A stretch of 64,000 bases of DNA, taken from the NCBI GenBank assembly GCA_963776675.1, contig CAVZNR010000042.1, positions 62,001 through 126,000 on the forward strand, read 5' to 3'. Source of the DNA: Hyphomicrobium_A sp963776675 (GTDB taxonomy: Bacteria > Pseudomonadota > Alphaproteobacteria > Rhizobiales > Hyphomicrobiaceae). The notes under the pieces are model-generated. The model saw nothing but the letters and a program-made list of their open reading frames with translations. It made no database searches and was not told the DNA's origin. The translations under genes were made by a program, and so were the position numbers. This document shows positions 1 to 7,551 of the stretch, one piece after another. Numbering within the stretch: position 1 is the first letter of the stretch; every line of letters starts with the position of its first letter.

Positions 1-528
1 GCGCGCCGTGACCTTGAGGCCGGCGCCCAGACGATCCACGGACTGGGTGTGCAGACAGTTGACGTGCAGGCGATCCACGGCGAGCACTCGGTGCAGAAGG
101 CTGTCGGGCTCGATGGTCACGTGACGCGCGGGCAGCGGCGTCCAGCGCCGCGGCAGCCCCTCGTAGGCCTTGTAGACGTCCTGATGCAGCGTGCCGCCGT
201 AGAACACGTTCAGCATCTGCGCGCCGCGGCACACGCCCAGGACGGGAAGGTCGCGGCGCGCGGCGTAGTCGAGGGCCTTGAGCTCGAGCTGATCACGGGC
301 GGGGTCGTGCTGCACGTCGAGCGTCAGCTCGCCGTCGTAGAGCTCCACGGAGATGTCGTCGCCGCCGCCGATGATCAGCCCGTCGAGGCCCTGCAGCGCG
401 GCTTCGCCGCCGGGCGCCACCAGGCGAATGGGGTGCTCGCCGAACAGGCGCATCGACAGCCAGTAGAACCACCACATGTAACGGCCGCCGCCGCGCGAGC
501 TCGTCACGCCGATGCGCGGCGTCCTCAT
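1..528 (-). CDS. class I glutamine amidotransferase-like hydrolase (PuuD/peptidase C26 type), 3'-truncated by window edge
   Basis: Only the first 176 residues are visible; the C-terminus lies off the left edge. The fold is the triad-type glutaminase used for gamma-glutamyl bonds. The nucleophile motif GVCRGAQ puts the catalytic Cys near residue 100, followed by NVFYGGTLHQD, and a NCLHTQSV segment resembles the conserved H-x-Q region of gamma-glutamyl-GABA hydrolases. Its ATG overlaps the stop of the upstream amidoligase gene by ATGA, so the two are translationally coupled. Known family members hydrolyse gamma-glutamyl amides. With an amidoligase partner the likely job is trimming or transferring a gamma-glutamyl-like product, which is inference. 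The family call is strong; the substrate is unknown. Confidence 0.8.
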   Translation of the reverse strand, partial: MRTPRIGVTSSRGGGRYMWWFYWLSMRLFGEHPIRLVAPGGEAALQGLDGLIIGGGDDISVELYDGELTLDVQHDPARDQLELKALDYAARRDLPVLGVCRGAQMLNVFYGGTLHQDVYKAYEGLPRRWTPLPARHVTIEPDSLLHRVLAVDRLHVNCLHTQSVDRLGAGLKVTAR

Positions 529-1514
529 GACAGCGCGATCCACTCGCTCGAGATGATCGCCCAGTCGCGCGGCAAAAGCCGCCCCTGGTTCTCATTGTAG
601 GCATGCGCCATGGCGGCGAGCTTGTCGGGGCGCTCGGCGAGCTGCTCGACGAGGCACCAGCGGTTCCACTCGGTGACGATGTTCCAATCGGGCCGGTCGA
701 GCCGGGCATCGGGCAGACGGTAGTGGAAGGTGGGTCGCGGCTTGATACGCTTGTCGTCGACGGTATTGCGCACGCGGGGCTCGTCGAGCCAGGCGAACAG
801 CGGCAACAGGTCGAGCTCGCGGTTGCGCGTGGGGTTGTGCAACAGGTAGTCGTCGATGAGCGTGGCGATGTCGGGCCGGTAGGCTGGATCGATCACGAGC
901 AGGGTGTAGTCGGGCGGAAACGGATCGGCGAAAGCCAATACGCGGCGCGTCAGGTTGACCGAGATGACGGCGCGCAGCCAATCCGACAGCAGCAGATAGG
1001 CCTTGAGGACGGAGACGATCCATTCGGCGCTGCGCTCGGCGATATCGGGATTGAGCTGCATGCCGAAGGCGTAGAGCGGGCTCACGTCGGTGCCGTGTGC
1101 ACCGACACGGCGCAATTCCTCCAGCAGGCTGTCGAGCCGGGGCAGATCGTCGATCCGGATTGGCGGGCACACGATCTCGCACGGGATGAGCGCCGAGCCG
1201 ATGTCGCCCAGCACGCCGTGGAAGGCATCCTGGAAGTTCGCCATGAGCATCTGCAACCCGGTCGGCGTCTCCGCCGTCGCCTCGGCGCGGTGCAGGAACT
1301 GCGAATCGAGCTCGGACTTGAAGTCGCCCAGCTCGGTTTGCTGGATTGAGAAGCGGTGGTGGTCGATTGCTTTGACACTGCCGCCGAAGACCTTGCGCAC
1401 GATGCGCGCGGCATCGCGCGCGGTCACGGCCGCGAACTCCAGCTCGACGCCGACGCAGCGCGGCTCACCGGTGTAGTTGGACTCGCGCGGCGGTCTTTCG
1501 ATTTTGGCGGTCAA
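525..1514 (-). CDS. putative amidoligase (Amidoligase_2, COOH-NH2 ligase family)
   Basis: This 329-residue protein begins at a TTG (TTG-ACC-GCC) with only a weak upstream purine stretch. Near the N-terminus it has the GVELEFAAV strand typical of the glutamine-synthetase-like COOH-NH2 ligase superfamily, then a long region with acidic residues suited to Mg-ATP binding (for example EIVCPPIRIDDL) and a WNRWCLVEQLAE helix near the C-terminus. Known members join a carboxylate to an amine and are often paired with glutamine amidotransferase-like hydrolases. That arrangement is seen here: the stop codon overlaps the start of the amidotransferase by four bases. Substrates of these pairs are mostly undefined; a peptide, cell-wall or small-molecule amide are all possible. 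Confidence 0.75.
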   Translation of the reverse strand: MTAKIERPPRESNYTGEPRCVGVELEFAAVTARDAARIVRKVFGGSVKAIDHHRFSIQQTELGDFKSELDSQFLHRAEATAETPTGLQMLMANFQDAFHGVLGDIGSALIPCEIVCPPIRIDDLPRLDSLLEELRRVGAHGTDVSPLYAFGMQLNPDIAERSAEWIVSVLKAYLLLSDWLRAVISVNLTRRVLAFADPFPPDYTLLVIDPAYRPDIATLIDDYLLHNPTRNRELDLLPLFAWLDEPRVRNTVDDKRIKPRPTFHYRLPDARLDRPDWNIVTEWNRWCLVEQLAERPDKLAAMAHAYNENQGRLLPRDWAIISSEWIALS

Positions 1515-1611
1515 TTGGGTCAGCTCTTTCGTATTTCCCTGGTCTTAGGCGCGCAGCGTGAAGTTTTCGCCAATGGGATTGAAACGCCTGAGCCGGCGGG
1601 CGGTTTCCTCT

Positions 1612-2193
1612 TCAATCGCGTGCGCCCCGGGATGAACGGGCCGCCAGCCACGCCATCACGTCCTGCGCGTTCCGGTCGGGCGGAAACACCGGGTAGAACA
1701 CGTGCTCTATGGAGCCGTCGACGATGATCATCGTGAGGCGGCACAGCAGCCTGCGGCCATCGACCGAGAATGTCGGCAGGCCAATGGCATCGGCGAGCGC
1801 GAAGTGGGCGTCGGAGACGAGCGCAAACGGCAGGTGCAGCCGGGCCGCGGCCTCCTGCTGGTCGCTCGCGCTCTGTGCCGACAGGCCCAGCACGTGGTCG
1901 GCGCCGAGCGCGCGCAGCTCGGAGAAGTGGTCGCGAAAGGCGCAGGCCTGCGGGGTGCATCCGCGCGCACCGGGGATCATGTCCCAACCGGCGGGAAGCG
2001 CGACATCGGGCCTGCCCGTCATGGGGTACGCGTAGACGACGGCAATGCCGGCGAGCGCCGACAGGTCGACGTCGACGCCCTGCGTCGTCGGCAATGCGAT
2101 CGAGGGCAGCTTGAGCCCGCGCAAATGGTCCGCGGCGCGATCGTCGACCGGTGCCGGCAGTTTCGACCAATCGATGTCGAAGAGGCTGCTCAT
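1612..2193 (-). CDS. peroxiredoxin, BCP/PrxQ-like
   Basis: A 193-residue thioredoxin-fold peroxidase, starting at the ATG that gives MSSLFDIDW; longer upstream reading adds only low-complexity sequence. VVYAYPMTGRP takes the place of the usual peroxiredoxin active-site strand, and about 20 residues later GCTPQACAFRDHF matches the C-x4-C-x-FRD element of BCP/PrxQ proteins, with the first Cys as presumed peroxidatic and the second as resolving residue. The insertion between YPMTG and GCTP is longer than in E. coli Bcp. The C-terminal RLTMIIVDGSIEHVFYPVFPP strand is also typical. It probably reduces hydroperoxides in the cytoplasm. It is divergent from the porin gene at 2333. Confidence 0.8.
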   Translation of the reverse strand: MSSLFDIDWSKLPAPVDDRAADHLRGLKLPSIALPTTQGVDVDLSALAGIAVVYAYPMTGRPDVALPAGWDMIPGARGCTPQACAFRDHFSELRALGADHVLGLSAQSASDQQEAAARLHLPFALVSDAHFALADAIGLPTFSVDGRRLLCRLTMIIVDGSIEHVFYPVFPPDRNAQDVMAWLAARSSRGARD

Positions 2194-2332
2194 GGGCGGC
2201 GATCCTGACACGAAACACCGTGTGCCGTAGCAGGAATACCATCCGTTGTCTGAGCGACCTTGTGAAGGCGCGGGCGATCTGCTAGCCGCACAGACGAAGT
2301 GGACGCGTTCCTGATTCACCGATCGCCGTCCG

Positions 2333-3781
2333 ATGCAGCATTCTGAACGCTGGCGCGCATTCCCATTGAGCGCGCCACTGCTGGGCCTCGCCGCGGCGGC
2401 TATGCTGGCGGTCAACCCTGCGCGCGCCGATCAGGACGACGATGCCGAGCGCGTGCCCTCCAACGCCGCCGAGATCTACAGCCCCATCGCGCGCACGTTT
2501 ACCCGGCAGGCGCCATTGCCGGGCGGCCCGCTCAGGCATCCCATCCCGGCCACGCCGGAGCCTCCGGTCTCGCAGGGACCGATATTGCTCGACGGCTTGA
2601 AGCAGCGGTTGCAGTACACCGATCCGTTCTTTCGCGATGCGCTCGTCGAGCTCTATGGCCGCACAGGCTATCTCGACCGGCATAACTTCGATGACACCAC
2701 CTCGCAGGCGTGGGCTGCGGGCACGGCGCTGGCGGTGCGCTCGGGCTACTTCGACGGCTGGCTGCAGGTGGAAGCCGCGGTCGCCACCTCGCAGCCGGTG
2801 TACGCGCCCGACGGGGAGGGCGGCACGCTGCTGTTGACGTACCAGCAGGCGGAGGTCAGCTCCGTGGCCCTCGCCAACGCACGCGTGCGCCTGGCCGAGC
2901 AGGAGCTCATCCTCGGACGCCAGCTCGTCAAGACGCCCTACATCAATCCGGAGGATACCCGCATGATCCCCAACACGGTGGAGGGCGCGGTGGTGACGCG
3001 GCGGCGCGACAAGGCCGAGCGCTTCGATTACGGCGTGGGCTATCTGTGGGGTTTCAAGGCGCGCGACTCGAGCACGTTCGTGCCCTTTTCCGAGGTGCTG
3101 GGGCTGGAGGAGGACCGCGGCGTGCTGGTGGCGGGCGCAAAGGCGAGACCGCTGCACGGGCTGACGGTCGGCGCCATCGAGTATCACATCGCGGACGTGC
3201 TCAACACGGTCTACGCCGAGATCGACTGGCTGCCGCGGCCGGTCGGCGAGGTCCAGCTCCACCTCGCCGTCAATTACACCGACCAGCGCACGATCGGCGA
3301 CGAGCTGTTGCCCGGACGCGGCTTTACGGCGTCGCAGGTCTCGGCGCTGTTTGCCGCCAGCTACAGCGATGCAACCGTACTGGCGGCCGTCTCGTCCAAT
3401 GGGCGCGACGCCGATCTCATCGGCCCCTTCGGCAGCTTTCCCGCCTACACGGTTCTCGACCAGCTCAACTTCAATGATGCCGGCGAGACCACGCTGGTGT
3501 TGGGCGCGGCCTACGACTTCTCGCACGTCATCACCGATGGATTGAAGGCCCAGGCGCGCTATGGGATGGGGTGGGGCGTCGTCGATTTCCTCACCGGCGC
3601 GCCGCTGCCCGATCAGAACGAGCTGAACCTGGAGCTCGAGTACCACCCGTCGTCGGGACCGCTGAAGGATCTGTATTTTCAGGTCTTTTATTCGGGCGTG
3701 CGGTTTCCCGGCGCGCCGCCGGGCGCGGAGAGCCAGCCGCAGTTCCGCACCGTCCTTACCTATCTGGTGCCTGTCCTGTAG
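2333..3781 (+). CDS. OprD-family outer membrane porin
   Basis: A 482-residue outer-membrane barrel. The first about 32 residues form a signal peptide (LLGLAAAAMLAVNPARA, cleavage before DQDD). The mature part shows the OprD pattern: FFRDALVELYGRTGYLDRHN early, then alternating short amphipathic strands, ELILGRQLVKTPYINPEDTR, and a closing strand RTVLTYLVPVL. OprD proteins are substrate-preferring channels for small carboxylates, amino acids or peptides. Substrate cannot be read here, although the proline iminopeptidase just downstream makes peptides plausible. It is slightly longer than OprD of Pseudomonas (about 420 mature residues). No obvious operator is seen in the 139-bp divergent region shared with the peroxiredoxin gene. 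Confidence 0.8.
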   Translation: MQHSERWRAFPLSAPLLGLAAAAMLAVNPARADQDDDAERVPSNAAEIYSPIARTFTRQAPLPGGPLRHPIPATPEPPVSQGPILLDGLKQRLQYTDPFFRDALVELYGRTGYLDRHNFDDTTSQAWAAGTALAVRSGYFDGWLQVEAAVATSQPVYAPDGEGGTLLLTYQQAEVSSVALANARVRLAEQELILGRQLVKTPYINPEDTRMIPNTVEGAVVTRRRDKAERFDYGVGYLWGFKARDSSTFVPFSEVLGLEEDRGVLVAGAKARPLHGLTVGAIEYHIADVLNTVYAEIDWLPRPVGEVQLHLAVNYTDQRTIGDELLPGRGFTASQVSALFAASYSDATVLAAVSSNGRDADLIGPFGSFPAYTVLDQLNFNDAGETTLVLGAAYDFSHVITDGLKAQARYGMGWGVVDFLTGAPLPDQNELNLELEYHPSSGPLKDLYFQVFYSGVRFPGAPPGAESQPQFRTVLTYLVPVL

Positions 3782-3874
3782 GGGCATGGGCCTTAAGAGC
3801 AGGGAGCTTTAATCGTCGCTTGGCGCCATTGCGGTTATGGTGGCCGCGAACCGCTTCGTCTTGCGCGAGACCCG

Positions 3875-4827
3875 ATGCCCGATCACACCCACTCCCAGGA
3901 GCCCTTGCGCCCGTTCGATGCGCGCATGCTGGACGTCGGCGACGGCCACTGGCTCTATGTCGAGGAGGTGGGCCGCCGCGACGGCCTGCCGGCGCTGTTT
4001 CTGCACGGCGGTCCCGGCAGCGGCGCCCAGCACGCCCACCGCAGCCTGTTCGATCCGGCGCGCCATCACGCCATCCTGTATGATCAGCGCGGCGCCGGAC
4101 GCAGCCATCCGTATTTGTCGCTCAACGCCAACACGACCGATCACCTCGTTGCCGACATCGAGTGCATTCGTATGCATTTCGGCATCGACAAGTGGCTGGT
4201 CGTCGGCGGCTCGTGGGGCTCGACGCTGGCGCTGGCCTATGCCGAGACATACCCCGAGCGCGTCAGCGGCCTGGTGCTGCGCGCCATCTTTCTCGGCTCG
4301 GCCGAGGAGGCGCACTGGGCCTTCGTCGACGGGCCGAAGCTGTTCCGCCCGGAGCTTTACGCCGACTTCGTCGCGCTCTCTGAGCGAGACCGAGCGCGCC
4401 GATCCGCTGCAGGCCTATCTCGATCGGCTCGCCGATCCCGACGTCGCCGTGCACGGACCGGCGGCGCGCGCCTGGAATGCGTATGAGCGCGCGCTGTCGA
4501 AGCTGGCACCCGGCGCAGACGCGGCTTGCGCGCGAGGACTCCTCGGGGCGCTTGCCGCCGACGCCGTTCATGGAGGCGCACTACATCCGCAACGATTTCT
4601 TCCTGCAGCCGGGCCAGCTCTTGCGCGGGGCCGGCCGGCTCAAGGGCATTCCCGGCACGATCGTGCAGGGCCGCTACGATCTGCTGTGCCCGCCGAAGCA
4701 CGCCTATGCGCTGTCACAAGCGTGGCCCGATGCCCACCTGCAGATGATGGAGACGGCCGGGCACTGCATGAGCGAGCCGGGCGTCGCCGACGCCATGGCC
4801 GACGCCGTGCGCGCCCTCAGCACGTAG
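3875..4827 (+). pseudogene. pip: proline iminopeptidase (alpha/beta hydrolase, S33), disrupted by two frameshifts
   Basis: The N-terminal part reads well from ATG 3875: FLHGGPGSG oxyanion region, DQRGAGRS, and the nucleophile elbow GGSWGSTLAL. The frame moves at about 4378-4384 (VALSERDR should continue as LSETERADPLQAYLDRL) and again at about 4505-4535, after which the last part reads PPTPFMEAHYIRNDFF, GRYDLLCP (acid) and AGHCMSEP (His) to the stop at 4827. Each step equals one extra base or two missing. All catalytic residues are present once the frames are joined, so this is either a very young pseudogene or an intact gene with sequence errors. Pip removes N-terminal proline from peptides in the cytoplasm. 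Full length would be about 317 residues, normal for the family. Confidence 0.75.
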
Positions 4828-4832
4828 ACGTT

Positions 4833-5057
4833 TTATTCGCCGGCGACCCTCTTGGCCGCAGCATTGCGCCGGCGCTGGTACTCGTCCTCCATGGCGGAGA
4901 TGTGCCGGTAGACGTTGGTCAGCTCCTCCTTGCGCGCCTCGTCCTGCGCCTCCTCCAGCCACTGCGCAAACTCCTCGCGCAGCGTAAACAGCACATCCAG
5001 CGCGCCGATGGCTTCGTGCAGCTCCTGCTCGGGCGTGACGTGGTTGCCGGTGGCCAT
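4833..5057 (-). CDS. small acidic coiled-coil protein, unknown function
   Basis: A 74-residue cytoplasmic protein. The start is set by a clear AGGAGG seven to eight bases before ATG 5057. It is predicted almost entirely helical and charged (EFAQWLEEAQDEARKEEL, DEYQRRRNAAAKR), with no Cys, no signal peptide and no recognised domain. It is convergent with the proline iminopeptidase gene, the two stops lying five bases apart. I do not recognise the family; the strong RBS and codon use support a real gene. Confidence 0.6.
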   Translation of the reverse strand: MATGNHVTPEQELHEAIGALDVLFTLREEFAQWLEEAQDEARKEELTNVYRHISAMEDEYQRRRNAAAKRVAGE

Positions 5058-5203
5058 GGGCTTGCCTCCTGGTGTCCCGCGAGTCCCCGCGGGCTGGGCT
5101 TGATCGATAATATGCGCGCGCGGCGCCAACGGTGGCCACAAGGATAGCCAACCGGGGCCCGGTCTCTTAGATATCTGTCCGTGCCGTTAAAAGAGGGTGT
5201 GTC

Positions 5204-6028
5204 ATGCGCGTGCTGCTCGCAGTTGTGACGATGGCCATCTGCGCCGCGCTGCCGGCGCGCGCGGAGGGGCCGGCGCTGAAATTGGCGCTGGGGGGCACGC
5301 CGCGAACGATCACTGCAGACGAGCTGCTGGCGCGGCCCGACGTGGCGACGATCGAGATTCCAGACGACGCCTCCTATGGCCGGACCATGACCTACCGCGC
5401 CGTGCCGCTGCTGGCGCTGCTCGGCGACCTCGCTGGAACGCCCTTCGATACCCTCGAGGCCACCGCCACCGACGGGTTCGTGGCGCAACTGCCGCTGGCG
5501 CTGGTGGAGAAGGGCGCCGACGGCGGCAGCGTCGCGTGGCTCGCGGTGGAGGACCCGAGAAAGCCGTGGCCGCCGCTGCCCGGAAAAACCGCCAGCGCCG
5601 GGCCGTTCTATCTGGTGTGGGAGCATCCGCAAGCCTCCGGCGTCGGCAGCGAGCAGTGGCCCTATCAGGTCGCGGAGCTGGCACTCACGCAATCTCCGGC
5701 GCACCGCTGGCCGCAGATGGCGGTCGCCGACGACGTGCCCGCGAAGGCGCCGGCGCGCCTCGGGCAGGCGGTGTTCACGACGCAGTGCCTGCCCTGTCAC
5801 CGCATGAAGGGGGCGGGCGCCTCCGACACCGGGCCGGACCTGGGCAGCCCCATGAGCCCCACCCAATACATGACGCCGAGAGGCCTGCGCGCGCTGATCC
5901 GCAATCCAAAAGCGGTGCGCACGTGGCCGGGCCAGCAGATGCCGGGGTTCGATGCGGCGAAGCTGTCCGACGCCGACCTCGACGCGCTGATCGCATACCT
6001 CGGGTACATGGCGCCGACGAAGCGTTGA
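5204..6028 (+). CDS. periplasmic c-type cytochrome with N-terminal molybdopterin-domain-like region
   Basis: A 274-residue exported protein. Residues 1-20 are a signal peptide (AALPARA). Residues about 25-165 resemble the binding fold of SUOX/MsrP-type oxidoreductases seen in short periplasmic proteins: RTITADELLAR, YGRTMTYRAVPLLALL, GFVAQLPLALV. The cofactor-binding Cys of true sulfite oxidases is not evident. Residues about 183-270 are a class I cytochrome c: CLPCH at 195-199, then GPDLGSPM and a QQMPGF segment supplying the probable axial Met, ending in the usual DALIAYLGYM helix. It is likely an electron carrier or sensor in the periplasm. RBS GAGGG precedes ATG 5204. A strong hairpin follows the gene. 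Confidence 0.75.
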   Translation: MRVLLAVVTMAICAALPARAEGPALKLALGGTPRTITADELLARPDVATIEIPDDASYGRTMTYRAVPLLALLGDLAGTPFDTLEATATDGFVAQLPLALVEKGADGGSVAWLAVEDPRKPWPPLPGKTASAGPFYLVWEHPQASGVGSEQWPYQVAELALTQSPAHRWPQMAVADDVPAKAPARLGQAVFTTQCLPCHRMKGAGASDTGPDLGSPMSPTQYMTPRGLRALIRNPKAVRTWPGQQMPGFDAAKLSDADLDALIAYLGYMAPTKR

Positions 6029-6050
6029 GGGCTATACCTCATAATAACGA

Positions 6051-6074
6051 GGCCCGGCGCTGTGGCGCCGGGCC
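6051..6074. terminator. strong symmetric hairpin between convergent genes (bidirectional terminator)
   Basis: A perfect 10-bp stem GGCCCGGCGC/GCGCCGGGCC with loop TGTG, followed on the + side by TTCTC. It lies 22 bp after the cytochrome stop and 19 bp before the stop of the convergent small exported protein, so it can serve both. The T-tract is weak. Confidence 0.65.
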
Positions 6075-6093
6075 TTCTCATTCACCTCGCCGT

Positions 6094-6420
6094 TCAGTTC
6101 GTCACGGCCAGCGCGCGAACCTGCAGGTCGTTGGCCTCGCGGCTGAGCTCGACGCTGGTGGGCGCCGTGTCACCCTCCTTCGCCGTGGAGAGCACGAAGG
6201 ACTGGCCCGGGGCGAGCAGCGTCTCCACGCGGATCGGCTGACCAACCTGCTGGGCGACCGTCGCGACGACATGGAAGCGGCCGGCCTCCTCGGTGTAGTA
6301 GGCGACGCCGTTGACGCTGCCGAGGTCGATGGTGTGCGCGCGCGGCCCGCCTGCGCTGGCAGAACCGATCGAGGCCAAGGTGACGGCCGCGGCGAGGAAG
6401 GCAACTTTGCGAAAGCTCAT
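6094..6420 (-). CDS. small exported protein, unknown function
   Basis: A 108-residue protein with a standard signal peptide (VAFLAAAVTLASIGSASA, cleavage before GGPR). The mature part is about 84 residues, beta-rich, without cysteine (HTIDLGSVNGVAYYTEEA, VGQPIRVETLLAPGQSFVL). I do not recognise a named domain. The gene is divergent from the LysR-type regulator at 6525 across 104 bp that contain a LysR-type inverted repeat, so it is a natural candidate target of that regulator (inference from layout). Confidence 0.65.
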   Translation of the reverse strand: MSFRKVAFLAAAVTLASIGSASAGGPRAHTIDLGSVNGVAYYTEEAGRFHVVATVAQQVGQPIRVETLLAPGQSFVLSTAKEGDTAPTSVELSREANDLQVRALAVTN

Positions 6421-6500
6421 GACGGTCTCCTATCTCTGGTGACGGAGGCCAGGGCGGATGCGCTGGTCTGTTGCCAGGGAAGATGGTACACGGGGCATAA

Positions 6501-6522
6501 TTAGTCCAATAGATTGGATCAA
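6501..6522. promoter_or_regulatory. LysR-type operator candidate
   Basis: TTAGTCCAATAGATTGGATCAA contains perfect 6-bp arms TCCAAT/ATTGGA with a 2-bp centre, and the flanking TT/AA are also symmetric. It lies directly before the regulator's ATG at 6525 and 81 bp from the divergent gene's start. Position and symmetry fit autoregulation plus divergent control, as is usual for LysR proteins. Not tested. Confidence 0.5.
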
Positions 6523-6524
6523 TA

Positions 6525-7487
6525 ATGCCCATCGATCACATCAATTTAGCCCGGGTGGATCTGAACCTGCTCGTGGCCTTCGATGCGCTCCTGGGCGAGC
6601 GCAGCGTCACCAAGGCGGCGGCGCGTATCGGCATCGGGCAGTCGGCCATGAGTCACAACCTGGCGCGGCTGCGCGAGCTGTTCGGCGACGAGCTTTTGAC
6701 GCGCGGCCCGGGCGGAATGCAGCCGACCCCGCGCGCTCTGGCGCTGGCCGATCCCGTGCGCATCGCGCTGGCGCAGATCGAGACGCTGGTCTCGCGCGAG
6801 GAGACGTTCGATCCGGCGACGGCGGCGCGCGTCTTTCGCATCGGCTTGCCGGACAGCGTCGAGGTGCTGGTGGGTCCGGCGCTGCTCGCTTACGTCTGCG
6901 CGCACGCGCCCGGCATTCGCTTTCGTTTCTACGCGGCCGAGGGGCAGGGTCTGCTCGACGACCTCGACGCCGATCGCCTCGATCTCGGCATCGGGTACGG
7001 CACGTTCGCAGGCGGCCAGGTGCACCACAAGCAGCGCGTGCTGAGCACCGATACCTACCTCGTGATGTTCAATGCGAAGACGGTGCGCTTGAAACCGCCG
7101 ATCTCGCTGGACGACTACGTGCGCCTGCCGCACGTGCTGACGAGCTTGCGCCGCGGCGAGCGCGGCGTGGTGGACGAGGCTTTGGAGAAGCTCGGCTTCA
7201 GCCGCAGGATCGCGCTGGTGACGCCACGCTTCGTGGCCGTGCCGTTCCTGGTCGCGGGGGCGGCGGTCATTACCACCATGCACGCCCGACTTGCGCGCAT
7301 TTTCGCCGAGGAGCTGGGCTTGAGCCTCAGCCCGCCGCCCATCGACTTGCCGCAGCTGACGAGCTCGTTGCTGTGGCACGCGTCCTACGACAAGGATCCC
7401 GCCCACATCTGGCTGCGCGAGACGATCGTGCGCGTCGCCGCCGAGGAGCGCGACAAAGCGGCGATGCGGGCGCGCAAGGCGCGCTGA
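6525..7487 (+). CDS. LysR-family transcriptional regulator
   Basis: A 320-residue regulator. Residues about 9-68 are the winged-helix domain with the LysR signature (LNLLVAFDALLGERSVTKAA, IGQSAMSHNLARLRELFGDEL). From about residue 92 there is the periplasmic-binding-protein-like effector domain (VFRIGLPDSVEVLVGPALL, ITTMHARLARIF). The DNA-binding start LNLLVAFDALL resembles the NodD/NahR/LeuO-type branch. The effector cannot be inferred. It is divergent from a small exported protein, with a palindrome beside its own start codon. Confidence 0.9.
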   Translation: MPIDHINLARVDLNLLVAFDALLGERSVTKAAARIGIGQSAMSHNLARLRELFGDELLTRGPGGMQPTPRALALADPVRIALAQIETLVSREETFDPATAARVFRIGLPDSVEVLVGPALLAYVCAHAPGIRFRFYAAEGQGLLDDLDADRLDLGIGYGTFAGGQVHHKQRVLSTDTYLVMFNAKTVRLKPPISLDDYVRLPHVLTSLRRGERGVVDEALEKLGFSRRIALVTPRFVAVPFLVAGAAVITTMHARLARIFAEELGLSLSPPPIDLPQLTSSLLWHASYDKDPAHIWLRETIVRVAAEERDKAAMRARKAR

Positions 7488-7551
7488 CGCGATTGAGCAA
7501 GAGCTATTGCGCCAGAGCGAATCCCTCAAGACCGTTTGGGTCCATGCCTCG

